From a virus: a DNA stretch of 47,460 nucleotides. Numbering within the stretch: position 1 is the stretch's first letter; each line of letters starts with the position of its first letter. The position numbers and the translations under genes are program-made. This document shows, piece after piece, positions 25,865-34,700 of this stretch. The notes under the pieces are model-generated. The model saw only the letters and a program-made list of their open reading frames with translations, ran no database searches and was not told the origin of the DNA. The DNA lies in IMG/VR virus record IMGVR_UViG_3300007644_000005, positions 1 to 47,460 of that record. The stretch is one strand, 5' to 3'.

Positions 25865-26156
25865 CTTCTAGTATTGGTTTTCTATCTAACGTATCACCTA
25901 TAAATTTTAAAACAGGTATGAAACCTTTAACGTATTGTAAGAAAATGAATTTTTGATTTAATTCATTTAACTCACGTTCTAAAAATGTAGCTAACTTATA
26001 CTCATCAGAATTTAATGGGTAAACAAACGCATATAGCACTTTATCACCCACATCTATCCTTTTACCAGACCAAACTGTTTTATAAGTTATCTTGTCTAGT
26101 ACATCTGGTGTTATTTCATTATACACCTTTATTTGTTCCCTAAATTCGTTAAACAT
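25842..26156 (-). CDS. Unknown 104-aa protein
   Basis: A 104-aa protein with helical ends and a beta-like centre (KVLYAFVYPLNSDEYKLA), ending in a run of five Asp. Residues about 66-85 (QKFIFLQYVKGFIPVLKF) are hydrophobic enough for membrane association but too charged to be a clear transmembrane helix. Not recognised. It overlaps dUTPase by one base and the following glycosyltransferase by up to 23. Confidence 0.65.
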   Translation of the reverse strand: MFNEFREQIKVYNEITPDVLDKITYKTVWSGKRIDVGDKVLYAFVYPLNSDEYKLATFLERELNELNQKFIFLQYVKGFIPVLKFIGDTLDRKPILEDDDDDNG

Positions 26157-26761
26157 TACAATATACCTGTTGATCCGAATCCACCTAAACCACGATCACT
26201 ACTAGATAGTGATTCAGATTTAATGAATTTTATTTTATCTCTTGTTTGTACTGGCGCTATGACACCCTGTGCAATTCTATCACCATTTTTAACAAAGAAT
26301 GATTGGTCTTGGTCCGTATTGTATAGTATCACACCAATCTCGCCACGATAACCTGAATCAACAGTACCTGGGCTATTTAGAACCATTATACCGTTTTTTA
26401 AGGCTAAACCGCTTCTAGACCTAACTTGTAGTTCAAAACCTAATGGTATTTCAAAATACAAACCAGTTTTAATTAAACATCTGTTACCAGGTAATATTTC
26501 TATTGAATATTCACCATCTGAGTTTTTATCGGTGACACTAGCCCTAATATCAAAACCGCTATCACCCTCTTTTTCATATGATGGGTCTGGGTTGACGGAT
26601 TTATTTATGAATGAAACTCTTAGTTTTGGTGTCATTGATTCGTTGTCATAGTCCCAATCAGACATAAATTGTCTAGCCTCATCCAATAACTGATCCAATT
26701 CTTTTTTAGAATCATCGTCATCTTGAAATAAATCGTTTACGTTCAATTCGTTAATATTCAT
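26156..26761 (-). CDS. dut: dUTPase
   Basis: A 201-aa trimeric-type dUTPase, converting dUTP to dUMP and pyrophosphate, lowering uracil misincorporation and feeding dTMP synthesis. All five motifs are present: GDSGFD (66-71), VRSRSGLA (113-120), NSPGTVDSGYRGE (129-141), NGDRIAQGVI (159-168) and DRGLGGFGSTG (189-199). The N-terminal 45 residues are an acidic helical extension beyond the usual 150 residues. It overlaps a glycosyltransferase gene by four bases (ATGA), showing that nucleotide metabolism and glycan genes share a transcript. Confidence 0.96.
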   Translation of the reverse strand: MNINELNVNDLFQDDDDSKKELDQLLDEARQFMSDWDYDNESMTPKLRVSFINKSVNPDPSYEKEGDSGFDIRASVTDKNSDGEYSIEILPGNRCLIKTGLYFEIPLGFELQVRSRSGLALKNGIMVLNSPGTVDSGYRGEIGVILYNTDQDQSFFVKNGDRIAQGVIAPVQTRDKIKFIKSESLSSSDRGLGGFGSTGIL

Positions 26762-27981
26762 ACTAAATTTTTATATATTTCGGCTCTAGTTTTTGTCACA
26801 TTATTTATATCGTAAGTATCTTTAACTGTCTCATATAACCTTTCACCAAGATCTTCAACTAATGATGGGTTATCAACGAGCCTTTTCATATGTTGGGCCC
26901 ATTGTTTATGGTTTTTAGAACTCTCAACTAAAAGTGCATTACCCTTAGGATTCAAAGAACCGCCTTTATCAATCATACTAACTAAGTCGATCGTGTAAGG
27001 GCCATAATTTTGGGCTATGATTGGTTTTTTATGGAAACCAGCTTCAATAATTTTTAATTGGGACTTGTACTTATTAAAATTGTTAGCGAATAGTGGGGCC
27101 AAAGCAACATCAAATTCATTATAACCTTTTGCATACGATTCGATTGATTTAGTCCAAACTCTTTTGTACGGCATGTTCCCATCATCATATGTTAATTGGT
27201 TATCAAATTTAAATAGATGCTTTAAATAATCTGGATATTTCTCTAAAATTTTAAAATTGTTGGTAATGAAAATTTCATACATAAACCACGTTGTTTCAAT
27301 TGGTTGCATTGGTCTTTCCATCCACTGTTGGGTTTCTTGATTAAAGGCACGCACAGTACCTCTGGTATCGTAGCCACATAAAACGAATTGAATTTTGTCT
27401 TCTAGCCCCATAATTTTTTGTGGCATATCCTTTAAAAGTTCAATATCTTTAATGTGTGACGAACCACCTAACCACCCAAATCTAAGTCTTTCTGATTCAG
27501 TGGGTTTTGGTTTAAACTGTGGTTCATTAGGGTTTACGGCATTAGGTAAAATAACACAATTTTTATTATGTTTTAACACCTCTTTTCTTAAAATTTCTGT
27601 TGTAACCGTAACCAAATCAGCTTCTCTGACAACTGAAACGATTTTACCCGCATAGTCTAATCTTTTAGCTTGGTGGTATAGACCATGTGATTGGTCTAGG
27701 GTCCAGTGATCATCTAGATCAATTACAACTTTACCCCCAAAAGATTTTATTGTTTTAATAATATTAAGACCATCCTCATAGTTACCACCAGGTATCCTAT
27801 GAAAAAAGAATATATTAAATTTTTTTAAATATGTGATATCATTAAAATCAATATTCATATTGATTTCAACAAAAAATTCATCACCGTGGTTATTTTGTAA
27901 CGTTACGTGCGGATCAACACATCTATATTTACCTGATCCAGCACGATCGTTAGGATTTACTAAAACATTAATTTTACCCAT
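26758..27981 (-). CDS. GT4-like glycosyltransferase
   Basis: A 407-aa GT-B enzyme. The N-terminal domain has INVLVNPNDRAGSGKYRCVD, KVVIDLDDHWTLDQSHGLYH (about 84-103) and ADLVTVTTEILRKEV; the C-terminal domain has RLRFGWLGGSSHIKDIELLK, IQFVLCGYDTRG, FDVALAPL and the donor-binding KIIEAGFHKKPIIAQNYG (about 318-335). This is the pattern of phage and bacterial GT4/GT1-like transferases. It likely transfers a sugar to a glycan, protein or nucleic acid acceptor; substrate unknown. A variant promoter and a palindrome precede it. Confidence 0.87.
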   Translation of the reverse strand: MGKINVLVNPNDRAGSGKYRCVDPHVTLQNNHGDEFFVEINMNIDFNDITYLKKFNIFFFHRIPGGNYEDGLNIIKTIKSFGGKVVIDLDDHWTLDQSHGLYHQAKRLDYAGKIVSVVREADLVTVTTEILRKEVLKHNKNCVILPNAVNPNEPQFKPKPTESERLRFGWLGGSSHIKDIELLKDMPQKIMGLEDKIQFVLCGYDTRGTVRAFNQETQQWMERPMQPIETTWFMYEIFITNNFKILEKYPDYLKHLFKFDNQLTYDDGNMPYKRVWTKSIESYAKGYNEFDVALAPLFANNFNKYKSQLKIIEAGFHKKPIIAQNYGPYTIDLVSMIDKGGSLNPKGNALLVESSKNHKQWAQHMKRLVDNPSLVEDLGERLYETVKDTYDINNVTKTRAEIYKNLV

Positions 27982-27989
27982 ATAATCAG

Positions 27990-28027
27990 TTTCCTATAAA
28001 AATAGGAAATTTATTGGAAAAATCAAA
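27990..28027 (-). promoter_or_regulatory. Variant promoter with overlapping palindrome
   Basis: The minus strand has TATTTTTATA starting 23 bases before the ATG at 27981, the usual distance of late boxes. It can equally be read as a host-type promoter: TTTG (28027-28024), 19 bases, TATTTTTA (one mismatch to TAnnTTTG). A perfect inverted repeat, TTTCCTAT-4-ATAGGAAA (27990-28009), surrounds the box and could be an operator or leader hairpin. Confidence 0.5.
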
Positions 28028-28039
28028 ACATTTTTTAAA

Positions 28040-28789
28040 TTATTTGGGTACGACCACACCACGTCTAGATACAACGTCTGATGCCTTAATATTAGCGTAG
28101 TATATTGACTCGTCTATGCTACCAGTTTCATGATATTTAAGTATGAACGCTGAGGTAAATGTGTCACCCGCACCGCTAACATCTATAGTATCTTTTGGTT
28201 TTTTTGTCGGGTAAACCTTACCCATATATTCGGCACCTTTTTTACCTAAAGTTGTTATTATGTTAAGTTTTTTTATTAAAACTTCATCCTGTTGTTCTCT
28301 TTCAGATTTATTAAGCTTTATGAAACTTAATGTTGAGAATGATGGGACTAAAATCCTTTTACTATCCAATATAGACAACTTAGCGTGGTGACCTATTAAT
28401 GTTATTGTCTCTGTGGTTAAAAAACCCTTATTATAATCGCTAATAACAACAATATCCGCCTCACTAATTATCTTAATTGTTTCTGGTGTAATCGTGAATT
28501 TCTCTATCAAATCCTCACCTTCATCCATTCTAAGTATCATTTGATTACTCTTTTCATCGACATACCTAGTTTTAATAATTTTTTCTGGTTGGTGTAAAAA
28601 TGTTATATTTATGGAATTATTTAAAGCCTTTAGATTTTCTACAACATTACCAGCCATTCCAGGGTTTTTTGTTATTTTTCTTGGGTTTAATACTGGTACT
28701 GGTGCTTCTGGGCATAATCTATTAACATCACCATATACAAATTTATCAGTGCAGTTTTCACCAATAACAACAACTTTTATATTATCCAT
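28040..28789 (-). CDS. HldE/PfkB-type sugar kinase
   Basis: A 249-aa ribokinase-fold kinase most like the heptose kinase domain of HldE (RfaE). Evidence: the N-terminal KVVVIGENCTDKFVYGDVNR with LCPEAPVPVL (res. 5-34), which mirrors GDVxLDxYWYGxxxRISPEAPVPV; GMAGNVVENLKAL (44-56), RYVDEKSNQMILRMD (75-89), ISDYNKG (116-122) and the PfkB signature DVSGAGDTFTSAF (203-215) with catalytic Asp209. At 249 residues it is shorter than the usual 310-320. I choose ATG 28789; the longer frame from TTG at 28804 includes a promoter-like sequence. It could phosphorylate heptose 7-phosphate or another sugar phosphate for the neighbouring transferases. Confidence 0.85.
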   Translation of the reverse strand: MDNIKVVVIGENCTDKFVYGDVNRLCPEAPVPVLNPRKITKNPGMAGNVVENLKALNNSINITFLHQPEKIIKTRYVDEKSNQMILRMDEGEDLIEKFTITPETIKIISEADIVVISDYNKGFLTTETITLIGHHAKLSILDSKRILVPSFSTLSFIKLNKSEREQQDEVLIKKLNIITTLGKKGAEYMGKVYPTKKPKDTIDVSGAGDTFTSAFILKYHETGSIDESIYYANIKASDVVSRRGVVVPK

Positions 28790-28793
28790 GTAA

Positions 28794-28801
28794 CAAATAT
28801 A
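28794..28801 (-). promoter_or_regulatory. TATATTTG motif just before the kinase gene
   Basis: The minus strand has TATATTTG four bases before the ATG at 28789, matching the Bacteroidota -7 box, immediately after a terminator T-run. No TTTG at 17-21 bases upstream is seen, and transcription would start at or in the start codon, so this may be chance or a leaderless start. Confidence 0.3.
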
Positions 28802-28802
28802 C

Positions 28803-28829
28803 AAAAAAAATGGGGGCTTTTAAACCCCC
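28803..28829 (-). terminator. Intrinsic terminator
   Basis: On the minus strand GGGGGTTTAAAAGCCCCC (28829-28812) folds to a G/C-clamped hairpin, followed by A and eight T (28810-28803). It ends the operon finishing with the 63-aa gene and separates it from the sugar-gene block. Confidence 0.9.
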
Positions 28830-28853
28830 AATCAACACTTTTTTTATTTAATG

Positions 28854-29045
28854 TTACTTTTCAGTATCATTAACAATTTCGTCAAATTTACCAGATTTAG
28901 CCGCCTCAACAAAATCAGCAAATTGATTTTTAGTCCATACCGTTACACCTTCTGGACCTTTAGCGTCACCTAATACGATTGATTCTTCGGTTACCTCAAC
29001 AACTGGGCAACACTTATTCTTACAAAAGTTAATAACCTGATTCAT
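28854..29045 (-). CDS. Small DUF397-like protein
   Basis: A 63-aa protein starting MNQVINFCKNKCCPVVEV. The pattern ESIVLGDAKGPEGVTVWTKN followed by QFADFVEAAKSGKFD resembles DUF397-type small proteins (unknown function) by its D-x-K-GPxGV and aFv-x-K-x-G-x-FD signature. The N-terminal CKNKCC adds three Cys that might bind metal. I choose ATG 29045 rather than the longer frame from 29087, because it starts one base after the stop of the holin-like gene; the longer start would overlap it by 40 bases. Confidence 0.65.
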   Translation of the reverse strand: MNQVINFCKNKCCPVVEVTEESIVLGDAKGPEGVTVWTKNQFADFVEAAKSGKFDEIVNDTEK

Positions 29046-29046
29046 A

Positions 29047-29214
29047 TTATTTTTTGTTTTTTTCGATGATTGACCAAACAGCACCAATCAATGTTATTGT
29101 TGAACCGATAATCTCTTGTGAAAGAGCTTCTGTTGCTAATCCTCTAGCAACCAATAAACCACCCGCAAAAGTTAATGCGTGTCTAAGAATCCCTAATACT
29201 TGTTCTTTTTTCAT
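29047..29214 (-). CDS. Holin-like small membrane protein
   Basis: A 55-aa protein: MKKEQVLGILRHALTFAGGL, then a loop and SQEIIGSTITLIGAVWSIIE, ending in a Lys-rich tail. Two hydrophobic helices (about res. 10-22 and 33-50) with a short loop and charged ends match the small phage holins like Pam3 gp28, which share the pattern QxLGxxRHALTxxGGxLVxxG ... GxxxTLxGxxWS. It would form pores for endolysin release. It lies between a 196-aa gene (4-base gap) and the 63-aa gene (1-base gap). No endolysin is visible in this window. Confidence 0.75.
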   Translation of the reverse strand: MKKEQVLGILRHALTFAGGLLVARGLATEALSQEIIGSTITLIGAVWSIIEKNKK

Positions 29215-29218
29215 AATC

Positions 29219-29809
29219 TTATTTTTTATTTGTTTTATTCTCTTTTAAAACGGTTAATTTACCACCAAAAACTTTATCACCTATCTTTATTTGGATTGTT
29301 TCATCAATAGATGTTTTTTGGTTCATTTGATTTATGGTTTCTTCAACAGTCTTTTTTATTATATACTCAATTAATTGAGTGTCCATAGTCAACCCAGGGC
29401 TTTGTTTGGTCTCCATAGTCCTAGGGGCTTCATATTCTTCTACAACCTTAGCTCTAGGATGCGCTTTAGCTACTTGTTCAACAACACTATCTAAACCAAT
29501 TGGCATTGTTGGGTCAGCTATAGGGTTTTCCATAAAAGATTGTAAAATTTCTTTCGGCATTTTAGATGTGTGTATGTTCTTCATAGTATTTTTAGGTATT
29601 TCAGAACCCACAGACCTAACCCTAGTTTTCATTTGATCCTCTGACAGGTATTCTGGTTCACGATCTTCATGATCATCAGAATAGACCTCTCTATTTATTT
29701 GTGGTTGTGAGGCACCTCTATAGCTGGTGTTACTTTCAACCTTTTGCATTACCGTTCTAGCTTTGGCTATACCTTGAGCCAATATCGCTGCTTTTTCGTT
29801 ACTATCCAT
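29219..29809 (-). CDS. Unknown protein in late operon
   Basis: A 196-aa hydrophilic protein, mostly disordered in its first 130 residues (Glu/Asp/Ser/Pro-rich) and helical from about 140, with a beta hairpin end TIQIKIGDKVFGGKLTVLKE. I do not recognise it. It overlaps the upstream WYL-like gene by eight bases. Late-operon position suggests a virion or assembly protein. Confidence 0.65.
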   Translation of the reverse strand: MDSNEKAAILAQGIAKARTVMQKVESNTSYRGASQPQINREVYSDDHEDREPEYLSEDQMKTRVRSVGSEIPKNTMKNIHTSKMPKEILQSFMENPIADPTMPIGLDSVVEQVAKAHPRAKVVEEYEAPRTMETKQSPGLTMDTQLIEYIIKKTVEETINQMNQKTSIDETIQIKIGDKVFGGKLTVLKENKTNKK

Positions 29810-30365
29810 TTAGTTTATATATCCATTTTAAAAATCCAGAACTGTGATTCTCGTCAATGTTTATGTTTTTCTCAGATTCAGCATCTTCTGGTTTATTATT
29901 TACTGGTTCTTTATAGTTAATGTCTCTAAAATTAGGGTCTTTTGGTCCTGGTTCTTTAGATATGTCGGTATAATTAATAGCTTTGTCATTTGCCATTTTT
30001 TTATCACTACCATCGGTTTTATACCCGCTGGGTGGTGTAAATGTACCGATCTCTCTACCAGTTTTATCATAAATGATTTCAACAGATCCGTCTTTTATTT
30101 CATCAACTAAGAATGTTTTGTAGCGACCATTTTTAGTATTTGTGGCACCTACTGTTTGGTATGCTCTTAACATCCACTTACCAGTAGCTTTACTCTTACC
30201 AAGAGCAACTGGTTGAGCGAATCTCCAGTTTTGCCTCGTATACTTTTTTTCTTTCGGGTCGCTGACTTTTACACCACGATACCAGAATGAGATCTCGTAT
30301 TTATTCTCGATCGCATACCTTAATATCGATAGTTTATCATCCCCAGCATTTTCAATTATAAACAT
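29802..30365 (-). CDS. WYL-domain-like protein
   Basis: A 187-aa protein. Residues 10-100 fit a WYL module: KLSILRYAIENKYEISFWYRG, then NWRFAQPVALGKSKATGKWM, LRAYQTVGAT, and GRYKTFLVDEI, with the P-(V/L)xLG and wyLxAY positions retained. WYL domains normally bind nucleotide or nucleic acid ligands in transcription regulators and defence systems. No helix-turn-helix is present; residues 105-187 are disordered and Asn/Asp/Lys-rich, ending in SSGFLKWIYKLNG. It might be a stand-alone ligand sensor. Co-transcribed with structural candidates. Confidence 0.6.
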   Translation of the reverse strand: MFIIENAGDDKLSILRYAIENKYEISFWYRGVKVSDPKEKKYTRQNWRFAQPVALGKSKATGKWMLRAYQTVGATNTKNGRYKTFLVDEIKDGSVEIIYDKTGREIGTFTPPSGYKTDGSDKKMANDKAINYTDISKEPGPKDPNFRDINYKEPVNNKPEDAESEKNINIDENHSSGFLKWIYKLNG

Positions 30366-30377
30366 AATTATAAAAAA

Positions 30378-30644
30378 TTAAACAACAGATGGATCTGGAT
30401 ATGTATTTGAGTCTTTAAAATTATTGATTGCAACTAATTTAGTTCTTTCAGCGATGTCAGTACTACTACCAATTTTATCTTTACCCTTTTCATCACCATC
30501 ACTTATAGCGTTTGGGTTTGTGGCGCTATATTCAAATGAGTTTGGTTTGTACTCATTAATTGGGATTAATTTACCGTCTCTTTCTTGATTAGCCACCTGT
30601 CTAAGTTGCTCAGATGCAGGTACCTTTAAAATGTTATCAGCCAT
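30378..30644 (-). CDS. Unknown 88-aa protein
   Basis: A hydrophilic 88-aa protein, Asn/Asp/Ser/Lys-rich with little predicted structure beyond an N-terminal helix (ASEQLRQVANQERDGKLIPI). Not recognised. It sits in a compact late operon between the 165-aa and WYL-like genes (gaps 4 and 12 bases). Possibly a virion-internal or assembly peptide. Confidence 0.6.
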   Translation of the reverse strand: MADNILKVPASEQLRQVANQERDGKLIPINEYKPNSFEYSATNPNAISDGDEKGKDKIGSSTDIAERTKLVAINNFKDSNTYPDPSVV

Positions 30645-30648
30645 TTTT

Positions 30649-31146
30649 TTAAATTTTATTTATTATGTTTTTTATTTTATTAATAGATTCCATTAAGGCG
30701 GAATTAGTCATGATATCTGGTGTATCCATTATTCTATCACCCACACTAGTATCAAAATCACCCCCTTCAGAGTCTTTTCTGAATTGGTTGTCCATGCCAG
30801 CGTTTGTTCTAGCAACTTTATTTCCTTCAACACGGTCTCTTTCTGATTTTATCAAATTCTGGACCCAATTATTCATCATGTCACCACCATTTAATTCATA
30901 CTCAACCTGATTTAAATTATCTGGGTCAACATTATCAAAATAATTTTTAATCCTAACTAGATTAACAAAAGGTTGGCTTGGGTTTTTACAGATAAAATTA
31001 GCTCTTTTATACCCTTTTGCTGTTGTATTATCTTTATGTTTATCTAAAGATATTTTTAGGAATTCCAATATCTCTTCTGGAACATCATACCTGTTACCAA
31101 GAAGCTTTGAATTTTCTTCATATAGTTTATTTACCCAGCTATACAT
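30649..31146 (-). CDS. Unknown 165-aa protein
   Basis: A 165-aa, mainly helical protein with a mixed N-terminal half (SWVNKLYEENSKLLGNRYDV; FICKNPSQPFVNLVRIKNYF) and an acidic, Gly/Met-containing C-terminal half. No motif recognised. Joined to the upstream gene by a one-base overlap (TAATG). Confidence 0.65.
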   Translation of the reverse strand: MYSWVNKLYEENSKLLGNRYDVPEEILEFLKISLDKHKDNTTAKGYKRANFICKNPSQPFVNLVRIKNYFDNVDPDNLNQVEYELNGGDMMNNWVQNLIKSERDRVEGNKVARTNAGMDNQFRKDSEGGDFDTSVGDRIMDTPDIMTNSALMESINKIKNIINKI

Positions 31147-31706
31147 TACTTTAATGATTTTTCAAAATAAGATAATAGTATCTTTTTTTCAGCCTCGCTC
31201 ATATTATTATTGAAGAATTCAATTATCTGATCAAATTTACCTAAAATTAAGTTTTCTTTTTTTCTAATTTCATCGATAGTTGGCTCCTCTTTTAACATTA
31301 TTTCTGATTTCTCAGCTTTTTTAGCTAATAAAGTTTCTAGCATTTTAAATGCTTTTTCTTTGGAGATTTCTTTAAGCTTATCTTTTGGGTTTGCTGGTTT
31401 TACATCCTTTTTAGGTTTCACCTCAAGAAAATAATCCTCGAAGGTATCCTCCATACCCTTTTCGTATAGGAATTGATAAAACTTACCAGGATTATCTTTA
31501 CACCCATCAGCCTCATTATTAAAGGGTAATGTCGCCTCACCATAGTATCTTCTATAGTTTTGAAAAACGAATGGTTGTCTAGTTTTTAAAATACTAGCGT
31601 CAGTTGTATCATGTGATGTTGCGGTATAATCAATATATTTTTTATCACCTTTGATTATATCACCATCTGCGTCAATGAATTCTTTAATGTCTTTATTACC
31701 TTCCAT
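31146..31706 (-). CDS. Unknown 186-aa protein, first gene of a late operon
   Basis: A 186-aa acidic protein: the N-terminal 80 residues contain a Tyr/Phe-rich patch (VFQNYRRYYGEATLPFNN), and the rest is Lys/Glu helices likely to be coiled coil. Not recognised. It heads the operon 31706 to 28854 behind a late-type box at 31720-31726. Confidence 0.65.
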   Translation of the reverse strand: MEGNKDIKEFIDADGDIIKGDKKYIDYTATSHDTTDASILKTRQPFVFQNYRRYYGEATLPFNNEADGCKDNPGKFYQFLYEKGMEDTFEDYFLEVKPKKDVKPANPKDKLKEISKEKAFKMLETLLAKKAEKSEIMLKEEPTIDEIRKKENLILGKFDQIIEFFNNNMSEAEKKILLSYFEKSLK

Positions 31707-31719
31707 AAGATATTTTCTT

Positions 31720-31726
31720 ATAAATA
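31720..31726 (-). promoter_or_regulatory. Late-type box in an inverted repeat
   Basis: The minus strand reads AAGATATTTATAAG; the box begins 20 bases before the ATG at 31706. The stretch forms an inverted repeat, AAGATATTT-6-AAATATCTT, between the box and the start codon. Confidence 0.65.
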
Positions 31727-31750
31727 TCTTAAACTTAGGTAATATTTCAA

Positions 31751-34700
31751 TTAAACTTGAATTTCTTCACCAAACCCAGGTATTCTGAATATGATATCTT
31801 TATCAAACCAAAAATCGGCTTTATATTCTTTCTTTTCCCAGAACTCCATCTCCATATCCGATGGGGTAAAAAAGTCTTGTAGTGTATCTTGATCTTCAAT
31901 ATCGTCTGGTTGGTCATTAACAAGCTCAAGTTCAGATTTTAAGAATGCTCTTTTTTGTTCTGGTTTGGTGATTAAAATTAAATCCCTAATTTCTTTATCA
32001 AAGGCAACCATTAATGGTTTTAATCTACTGTTAAACGCATCCAAATATTTAGGTACGTTATATTCACCAATAAAATCTGGTTGATTTTCTATAATGTCAT
32101 TGGGTACTAATGTTGCGTACATATTACCGTGTTTATCTTCCTGGGCATCACCATGTGATTTTGTTTTACCGTTGTTAACGTAATAAATTGTATCACCTAA
32201 GTTAACTTGTAAATTATGTTTTATGGCTAATTCCATATGCGCTTGTTTAGCTAATTGTCTACCGTTTTTATCGGTACCACGATTAGCATAACCACTAACA
32301 CTTTTCTTAACCCTAGCTTTGGTCGCAATCTTAGCGAGAGGTATTTCTCTATTGTATATTTTATCGAAATATTGGTAGTAATATTGGACAAACTCGTACC
32401 CTTGTCCCGTTAATAACATTTTAATTCCTTTATCCAAAAACTCTTCAATATAAACAGGTAGTTTTTTTGATTTAATACTATTACCAGTTAATGAAATACT
32501 ACCATCATCTTCTAATAAGGCATAGTTTTTTCTTGATAGGTTTATCGTTGCTGGCCATTGACCATCTAACCCTAGACCCATTTCACCACGCATATACGTG
32601 TCGTTAAATTCAGCGACAACAGCTTTAACACCACGGTATTCTTTACCTTCTTCGACTTCATCGTTATAGCCCTTACCAACATATGTAAAGTGATCTTCAC
32701 CACCTTCTGGTGCCATAAAGTTAACACCGTCCGTGTCAAGTACCGTTGGTGTGTAGCCCTTATCAATAAAGAATCTAACCATAAGTCTTAAATACTGTCT
32801 AGCTGTACACGTAATCTGCTCACTAGTATCAATTTCAGCCCATTGGAAAGCCTGTGGGGCACCAAGAGCACCGAACATTGAGTTGATGAATATCTTTAAC
32901 GGTAACTGCTTTCTTTTATATTTGTCAGCTAGTTGGTAATTACCTTCTTTTTTATACTTATCCGATAGTTTTTTCGCTCTAAATCTTTCAGTGTGAAAGT
33001 ATTTAAGCATCGACTTCATCGCACCATTAATATCAACCTCAGGGAAAACATCATGAGCCAACTGAATAGCTGGATAAAGTGAGTTGTAGTCCATTTTTCT
33101 TAATTCCCTAGAAAAACCAACTTTAAACAATCTAGATAGTCCACCCGTATATTCTCTTTTAGTATCAGATAACGGAATAGCTAAATTATTTTCAAAAGAA
33201 TATGTTAACATTAATAACTTCCACAAACCAGCAGTACCCATAGTCGATACTCTTTGATATGTTGTTGGTATTAATTTGGCCAACATGAAGGATGTTTGGT
33301 TGTAAACCGCATCCACTTCCATTGTTTCCCATAAGTCATCAATTAAATACCTCTCAACGATGTATTTACCATCAACTTCTTGTATCGTGTTAACATAATC
33401 ACGTAAAGCTTTATATGTTAACATTAAGAATTCGTGTGTTTTTGGTGCCTTTTCTGATAATTTAGATTCCCCGTTACCAGGCACCTCTACTGGAAATACA
33501 ACCGTCTTACCCTCTTTTAGTTTTTGTATTATCTCCCTAATACAAGCATTTATCTTAACCTTATTACCTTCTAAATCATTGTCATTAAAAAATGAATCGA
33601 CTTCATTATATTGGTTTTTCTTTGTTATAATTGCAATGGTATTTGGTTCACCACGCAATTCTTTACTTTGTTGACCAAAACCCTCAAGTGTTTCATTCTC
33701 ATCATAAACAAAGAATTTATCTGGGTTTTGCTGGACGATATCACGTGTTATGTTGTCCATAAATTCTATCGTGGGTTTAGTGAATGTGTATTTACCGTCA
33801 CGATCGTCAAAATAAAATTTATCTTCACTGTACCAATATTTACCAATTTTATCACCAACAATATAAACACGATTCTTTTTTGCAATTTTGTTGTACTGGC
33901 AAACATATTTCAAACCAACTGATTTCATACTGGAATCAATTGCTTGTGCACGTCTAGCTGAGTGTATTATATCGATGATACTATAACCAAACATGTTTAC
34001 CTGTGTATAATCCTCAACCTCATTACCCAATTTTAGCATGGATGGTTTGGTGTTAATTAATTCACCTGGTTTTAATGTGATGGCTATATCTTGGATGTTA
34101 ATACCTAATTTTTTACACCTAACAAAAAAGAAATCCCAGTCAAAGTTAGCGCTATTATATCCAGCAATAATTGTGGGCTTAATTTGGTTTATTACCTCGA
34201 AGAATTTTGTAATGGCTTCTCTTTCAGAATCATCGTTATCCTCAATCGGAATAATTTGTTTATCACCTTTATTCGTGTATATACCAATCAAAAATATCCT
34301 ATTTATTTCAGGATCAAGACCTGTTGTTTCTAAGTCGAATACAAATTTATGGATGTCATCATATTCCTCAAAGCCCTTAAATAATCTTTTACCCGTGTGG
34401 ATAAAATATTGTTCAACTGGGTTTAATATCAAAAAATGGGATTTGATGTCGTGTCTAGTATCATAAATATAGATGCCACCTTCCCTAAAGAAATCCATCA
34501 TTCTTTTATGTCCTTGACTACAAGTGACTAGATATTTATATCCATTAACTAACTTGGGGTGATCGCCTGTCTCTAATGAGATAATATCTATACCAAATTT
34601 TTGTCTTGCTGACCTTATTCTCGAATCACTATTACCGTAAAAGTTTACGAGTTCCTTAATCTTATTAAGGTTTTTGATCCACATGAAAGCCATTAAAGGT

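Noticed and set aside
28790-28804. Upstream TTG start for the sugar kinase
   Set aside because: Family alignment begins at the ATG at 28789; the extra codons encode the TATATTTG motif.
29046-29087. Longer start for the 63-aa gene
   Set aside because: Would overlap the holin-like gene by about 40 bases, whereas ATG 29045 follows its stop directly.
31747-31929. 60-aa minus-strand frame at the end of the polymerase gene
   Set aside because: It overlaps the polymerase C-terminus in another frame and has no independent start signal.
34038-34466. Plus-strand frame of 142 aa within DNA polymerase
   Set aside because: Lies wholly antisense to well-supported exonuclease motifs; composition is that of a shadow frame.
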